Source: Mercurialis annua
Lineage: Eukaryota; Streptophyta; Magnoliopsida; Malpighiales; Euphorbiaceae
Assembly (NCBI RefSeq): GCF_937616625.2
Contig: NC_065570.1
Span: 21,538,046-21,602,045, forward strand
DNA length: 64,000 nucleotides
Reading direction: 5' to 3'
The position numbers and the translations under genes were made by a program. The notes beneath the pieces were generated by a model. It saw nothing but the letters and a program-made list of their open reading frames with translations. It was not told where the DNA came from and searched no databases. Of the stretch, positions 60,131 through 64,000 are shown piece after piece; position 1 is the stretch's first letter; each line of letters opens with the position of its first letter.

Positions 60131-61295
60131 CTACTGCTGATAGGAAGGCTGTGCTACTGTAGTCATGGAGCCTTGAGGCATCTGCCTCGGACAATCTCTT
60201 GCAAAATGACCCCGTTGACCACAGTTGAAACATGCCCCAGTAGCGATGTGGCACGCGCCGTAGTGCCTCTTATTGCATGTCTGACAAATAGGAGCTCCGC
60301 CTCCTAAACCACTAGTAGATCTAGCACCAAATCCTGTGCTAGTAGTTCCAACACGAGATCCATGTCGAGCTTTCTTACGTTCTCGCTGACGTTGTGTCGG
60401 CCTCGAGTAACTCCCAACATATGACTGTGTTGGAGCGCTCTGCACGCTGCAAAACGTATCACTCCTTATAGGTACAACGTTAGAAGGATCAGGAATTCTC
60501 CCAAACCGGATTAGAGAAACCTCCATCTGCCTGGCGCTATCAATCAGTTGCACTTAAGGTTTACTTATATCAGATGTCAAACTCACAAACTCGGCTCCTA
60601 AACCTTCTAAAAACCTCGAGTTCACTCTAACTGGGTCTGCCGTCAGATCGAGTGCAAATCGGCTCACTCTAGTGAACTCAGTCACAAACTCTACTCAGGG
60701 TCAACCACTGGTTACGATAACTTTCTGTCACCGCAAACGGTAAGAAAAATTATTTATAGTGATTCACAAATTCAGCGCAAGTCATAGTGTCCATTGTTTG
60801 CTTAATATGGCGTTGAAACCAATCTTTCGCAGGCCCTCGCATTGACATTTTCACCATAATGACTGTCTATCTCTCGTTAGCTTGCTGACGTCGAGCGTTG
60901 CGTTCTACTTCCTCCAGGAAGTCAAAAGCATCATCAGAGCCGTCAAACTTGATTGGCTTAAGACGCATATAAGCCAAAACGATATCTCGATCGGTGAAAG
61001 CAACATTACATAATTGTTGCTGCTGTAGTTGTTCACGATGCATATTCTGGACCTCAGCCTGATTGTCTTGCATATCCGCAATTCCCGTAAGGAACTGATT
61101 TAGGTCAAAACCCACAACATTTGGTTGTTGGGCTTACGCCTGCACCCCTGGTGCCTGAGCGTGGGCCTCTTGGCCTCCACCTCCTCCGTGAACAGAAAAC
61201 TCATCTTGAGCTTCTGGATGAACATCATGTGCCCCTTCAATTACATTTTGTGCTGCAGCGGCAGCTCGTTCTGCTTCTTGTCGTTGGTTAGACAT
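60131..61295 (-). pseudogene. Element B gag, broken (Tekay-like)
   Basis: An ATG at 61293-61295 starts a Gln/Ala/Gly-rich N-terminus with a TAA at codon 54 (61134-61136). Capsid-like text follows (61115-60867, with IKFDGSDDAFDFLEEVE), parallel to element A's gag. After further breaks and a frameshift, a frame at 60553-60131 carries a basic Arg/Thr-rich linker. It ends with two zinc knuckles (CQTCNKRHYGAC and CFNCGQRGHFARDC), the pair that marks Tekay-type gag. The frame continues toward the protease in the same register. Confidence 0.88.
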
Positions 61296-61550
61296 CCTGA
61301 CCAAGACAAACAGCGTTACTTAACCGCATAAACGCATATCATCGCAAACGTAATCATATATAACGCGTATCTCATCACATGCGATCACACACACTTATGA
61401 CAGACTCACATCCTAGAGGGAAAGGTGAAAGTTTAAAAATCAAACGAATACGTAACAAAGACAAGACTCGAGTCATATGTGCTGCAGTAGATTTCCTAGG
61501 AACTCGATCACTTAACATATCTCCGATATGAGCAATGGTAACTGGACAAT
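61296..61550 (-). other. Element B leader
   Basis: These are 255 bp between the PBS and the gag ATG. No ORF or repeat was noticed. It is much shorter than the leader of element A. Confidence 0.6.
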
Positions 61551-61562
61551 GCTCTGATACCA
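61551..61562 (-). other. Element B primer binding site (tRNA-iMet)
   Basis: The minus strand reads TGGTATCAGAGC, an exact match to the initiator-Met tRNA complement, 4 bases from the LTR end CGTGACA. Confidence 0.9.
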
Positions 61563-61566
61563 ACAT

Positions 61567-62148
61567 TGTCACGACCCCATCTCATGGGCCGAGACCGGCG
61601 CTAGGGAATGGGAGTGGTTGCTCCGAAACCCGTACCAAACCTAAAAAAGTAAATCAATTTTTCGCAACACATCAAATGCCATGCAAGACAAACACATACA
61701 CGTGTCATGCTACAAAACATGCCAGATATACTTATCCTCTGCCAATCAGAATCACTATAGCGCATTAAGTATAAAACATTTATACTTGAAAACATAAAGT
61801 TATATATTACAGAAAAACACTTGATACAAAACATCTATCTACTGCAGCTCTAAGAGTAAAGTACTGTTTCTTTACATACTTTCAAAACTACAGACTTCTG
61901 GAAGTAGGATAGAAGTCTATTGCTTCAAAAACGTCTTTCACCTGAAAGGGAAAGCTGTGAGGGGTCAGTATATGGGGATATACTGAGTGAGTTTGCATAA
62001 TTACTAATAAGCATTTAAATAAAACATAAAATCGATAATGTAAACGATTCGATCAAATGCAGCCGAGTAACTAATCCGAATGAAACCCTATTCTCCAAAT
62101 ATCTGTCGATATACGATAATAATCAAATTGATCGATCCAATTGGTAGG
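61567..62148 (-). mobile_element. Element B 5' LTR (right copy), interrupted
   Basis: On the plus strand it begins TGTCACGACC, the LTR 3' end in element sense, with the conserved 75-bp end. It matches the left LTR closely from about 61795 on. It contains a 20-nt hairpin (61966-61985). It is cut at 62148 by the LTR of element C; the left LTR shows the uninterrupted sequence near 54768 (GGTAGGGTTTCG). The rest of it lies beyond the window. Confidence 0.88.
61966..61985 (-). other. 20-nt hairpin, LTR B right copy
   Basis: CAGTATAT-GGGG-ATATACTG, identical to the left LTR copy. Confidence 0.65.
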
Positions 62149-62627
62149 TGTCACGACCTAAAATATAGAGCCGAAACCAGCGCTAGGGAACGGGAGTGGT
62201 AGCTCCGTAACCCGTAGCAAGCCTTAAACCGCTAAAAAAATTTCGCAAATAAAAAACAAATAACATTAAACAACGGAAGCAAATATGTATATATAACATA
62301 TAATCAACTAGTTATATTAACTGTTCAAAACCTCACGGGCTCTAGTTACCATACCCTGTACGAACTGGCCTCGCGGTACTATATCCAAAGGTTAGTGTAA
62401 CAAAACATATCACCCGTAGCCTATCAAAAACATACAAACAGGACAACAGGTAATATATACATTCAAAATGTACTGCTGTTTAGGCTATGACTCTGTCTAC
62501 GTGGGACTACTACTGCAGGATTCACAGAAGTACGATACTAAACATACACAGCTGACTTCTGAACTTCAAAATTGGTCTCTAGCTAGGTCCACATACTAAG
62601 CACCTGAAAACATCAAAGGTGAGGGGT

Positions 62628-62647
62628 CAGTATTTGGGAAAATACTG
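62628..62647 (-). other. 20-nt hairpin, LTR C copy
   Basis: Plus strand: CAGTATTT-GGGA-AAATACTG, a perfect 8-bp stem. It has the same flanks (ACTCACT, GACCCC in element sense) as LTRs B and D. Confidence 0.7.
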
Positions 62648-63002
62648 AGTGAGTTTGCATTTACTATCGGTATTATTATAAAAACATAGCATCGCATTTC
62701 AAGAAAACAATAAAATAAAAAAAATACATATAAACAGGTATTTGATCCATGCGAAACTAATATCCTAGCATGCGACACATCTCTTGAATAGTTTTATATC
62801 GTTCAATTTAATCATTACATTCACGCTGTGAGTCCAACTCACTGGTGGGTCCAACCCACTAGATACGGGGACTCCAGGTTACACCGTAACCGAGCGCTCA
62901 CTCGTATCAAATCTTTATCCAACTTTGAATTTCTTATTCATATCATGTCATTCATATCCATTTATTTCTCAAATACAAACGCACTAGACTGACTCGATAC
63001 TG

Positions 63003-63033
63003 GTGATCACACAGCCTATTGATACCCAATAGG
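63003..63033 (-). other. Conserved hairpin plus GTGATCAC palindrome, LTR C copy
   Basis: GTGATCAC lies at 63003-63010. CCTATTG (63015-63021) pairs with CAATAGG (63027-63033). Confidence 0.6.
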
Positions 63034-63135
63034 TAGCTAGTTTCTTTGGATCGCATACTAGTTATCGTATATAAAAACTTAATGGAACGTATAATATTTC
63101 AACCAATTATATATATAATGCGATGCGTGTAAACA

Positions 63136-63166
63136 ATATACATATATATACATATATATATATACA

Positions 63167-63223
<57 letters not shown>
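63136..63223. repeat. TA dinucleotide microsatellite
   Basis: This is a run of TA with a few CATA/TGTA interruptions at its left end. The Ile/Tyr-rich ORF across it is an artefact. Confidence 0.95.
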
Positions 63224-63227
<4 letters not shown>

Positions 63228-63673
63228 ACTGTAATATATAATACACGAAAGTAAAGTGCAACTCAGTGTGACCGCTATCCAAGTAATGATGTGGTCGATC
63301 TGATAGTATGCCCTCGCTAGTCCACGTCTACTGTTCCCACTACTCGCTGATACGTTGGATAAATCGTTTAGTAGTTAGACGTGAAACTAGTACTTTTACA
63401 CGTATAATACTTCTAAGTTTTAGGGTTTAGTTTCGTTTTTGTACTTATTTACGTGTTCGATAACTTTAGTCGTATCAACGACTTAGCGAATACCACTTCT
63501 CATTCTAGAGAATCGTATAACGTTCTTAACATTCTCCGTTATCGTTGACTATCTAAAACGTCGAGCTTAGCTCGAGAATAATGATCCCCAAAGTCCAAAA
63601 ATCCGTCCTTTAGAGTCAAACTACTCAAAACATCAACTATCTAGTCAAGGTATGTTCTGGAGGCACGTTGGAG

Positions 63674-63875
63674 GGAATCGGGGTGCACGGGCGTGCCCTT
63701 CGGTGGGTGCACGATTGTGCAACTAAGTGCACGTTCGTGCACCTCACTGGTGCAAGGTCGTGAACCATGGAGGATGCACGTTCGTGCACTTCAGTTGCAC
63801 GTTCGTGCACCTTGCAGGGTGCACGTTCGTGCACCCGTGGTGCACGGTCGTGCACCACGTGCACAGCCCCTGGAA
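63674..63875. repeat. G+C-rich palindrome cluster in LTR C
   Basis: There are about nine copies of a GTGCACG-TT-CGTGCAC core and variants (ATTG, GGTCG centres), spaced roughly 20-25 bp apart. The His/Val/Arg-rich ORFs on both strands come from this repeat. Confidence 0.85.
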
Positions 63876-64000
63876 AGGCGTTTTCTGGGTATTTTTGGCT
63901 ATCCCGACGTGCTTACCATTCCACCATACAAAACCCGTTTTCCCGTTTCCTCAAAAACGCTATAATAACATCAAAAACATCAATTTCAATCCAATATACA

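Larger units (their letters stand above)
62149..64000 (-). mobile_element. Ty3-gypsy LTR, family C, 5' part off-window
   Basis: It begins on the plus strand with TGTCACGACC and a diverged form of the conserved LTR end (GCGCTAGGGAACGGGAGTGG). It is inserted in LTR B, probably with target duplication GTAGG (62144-62148); the other end is outside the window. Reading right to left in element sense it has a palindrome cluster (63674-63875), a TA microsatellite, a GTGATCAC/hairpin module (63003-63033), short repeats around ACTCACTGGTGGGTCCAACC (62830-62870) and a 20-nt hairpin (62628-62647). No coding sequence was seen. Confidence 0.85.

Overview
The window is plant nuclear heterochromatin, most likely from a eudicot. 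The evidence is the set of elements: an Angela/BARE-like Ty1-copia element, Tekay-like Ty3-gypsy chromoviruses with long LTRs, Mutator-like MITEs, and a large A+T-rich 60-bp satellite. I see no cellular protein gene, rRNA, tRNA or CRISPR. The only intact coding sequence is the gag-pol of the copia element (29113-33039, minus).

Layout. (1) 1-3087: a gypsy LTR ('D', plus sense) cut by the window edge and carrying a 369-bp MITE. (2) 3088-27090: a 60-bp satellite array of about 390 units, interrupted by a 384-bp MITE and carrying kilobase-scale internal duplications. (3) 27091-47378: gypsy element 'A', inserted in the satellite with 5-bp target duplication GAAAC. Its 5' LTR was later split by a full-length young copia element (27111-36489, duplication ATTTT) and by an inverted solo LTR of family D (37104-39465). 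Element A has a broken gag and no recognisable pol. (4) 47379-54386: the satellite resumes in phase for about 115 units. (5) About 54387-62148: gypsy element 'B' (minus) with a decayed gag-PR-RT-RNaseH-INT-chromodomain polyprotein. Its left LTR is truncated and its right LTR is interrupted. (6) 62149-64000: the start of an LTR from a fourth family ('C', minus), inserted into B's right LTR.

How it fits together. The order of events can be read from the nesting: satellite growth by unequal exchange; insertion of A; insertion of the D solo LTR and the copia element into A; and insertion of C into B. Element B shows many C:G-to-T:A nonsense and active-site changes, the pattern expected of long methylated DNA. 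The copia LTRs differ at about 13 of 1988 positions by eye, so that insertion is recent.

The most interesting signals lie inside the long gypsy LTRs. Families D, B and C, which otherwise differ, share an ordered set of small modules: a G+C-rich cluster of near-perfect palindromes, family-specific short tandem repeats, a GTGATCAC palindrome beside a CCTATTG/CAATAGG hairpin, a 20-nt hairpin whose 8-bp stem changes sequence between families but keeps its pairing, a TTTCAGGT site, and a conserved 75-bp LTR end. This looks like conserved RNA structure in a long leader. That reading is an inference.
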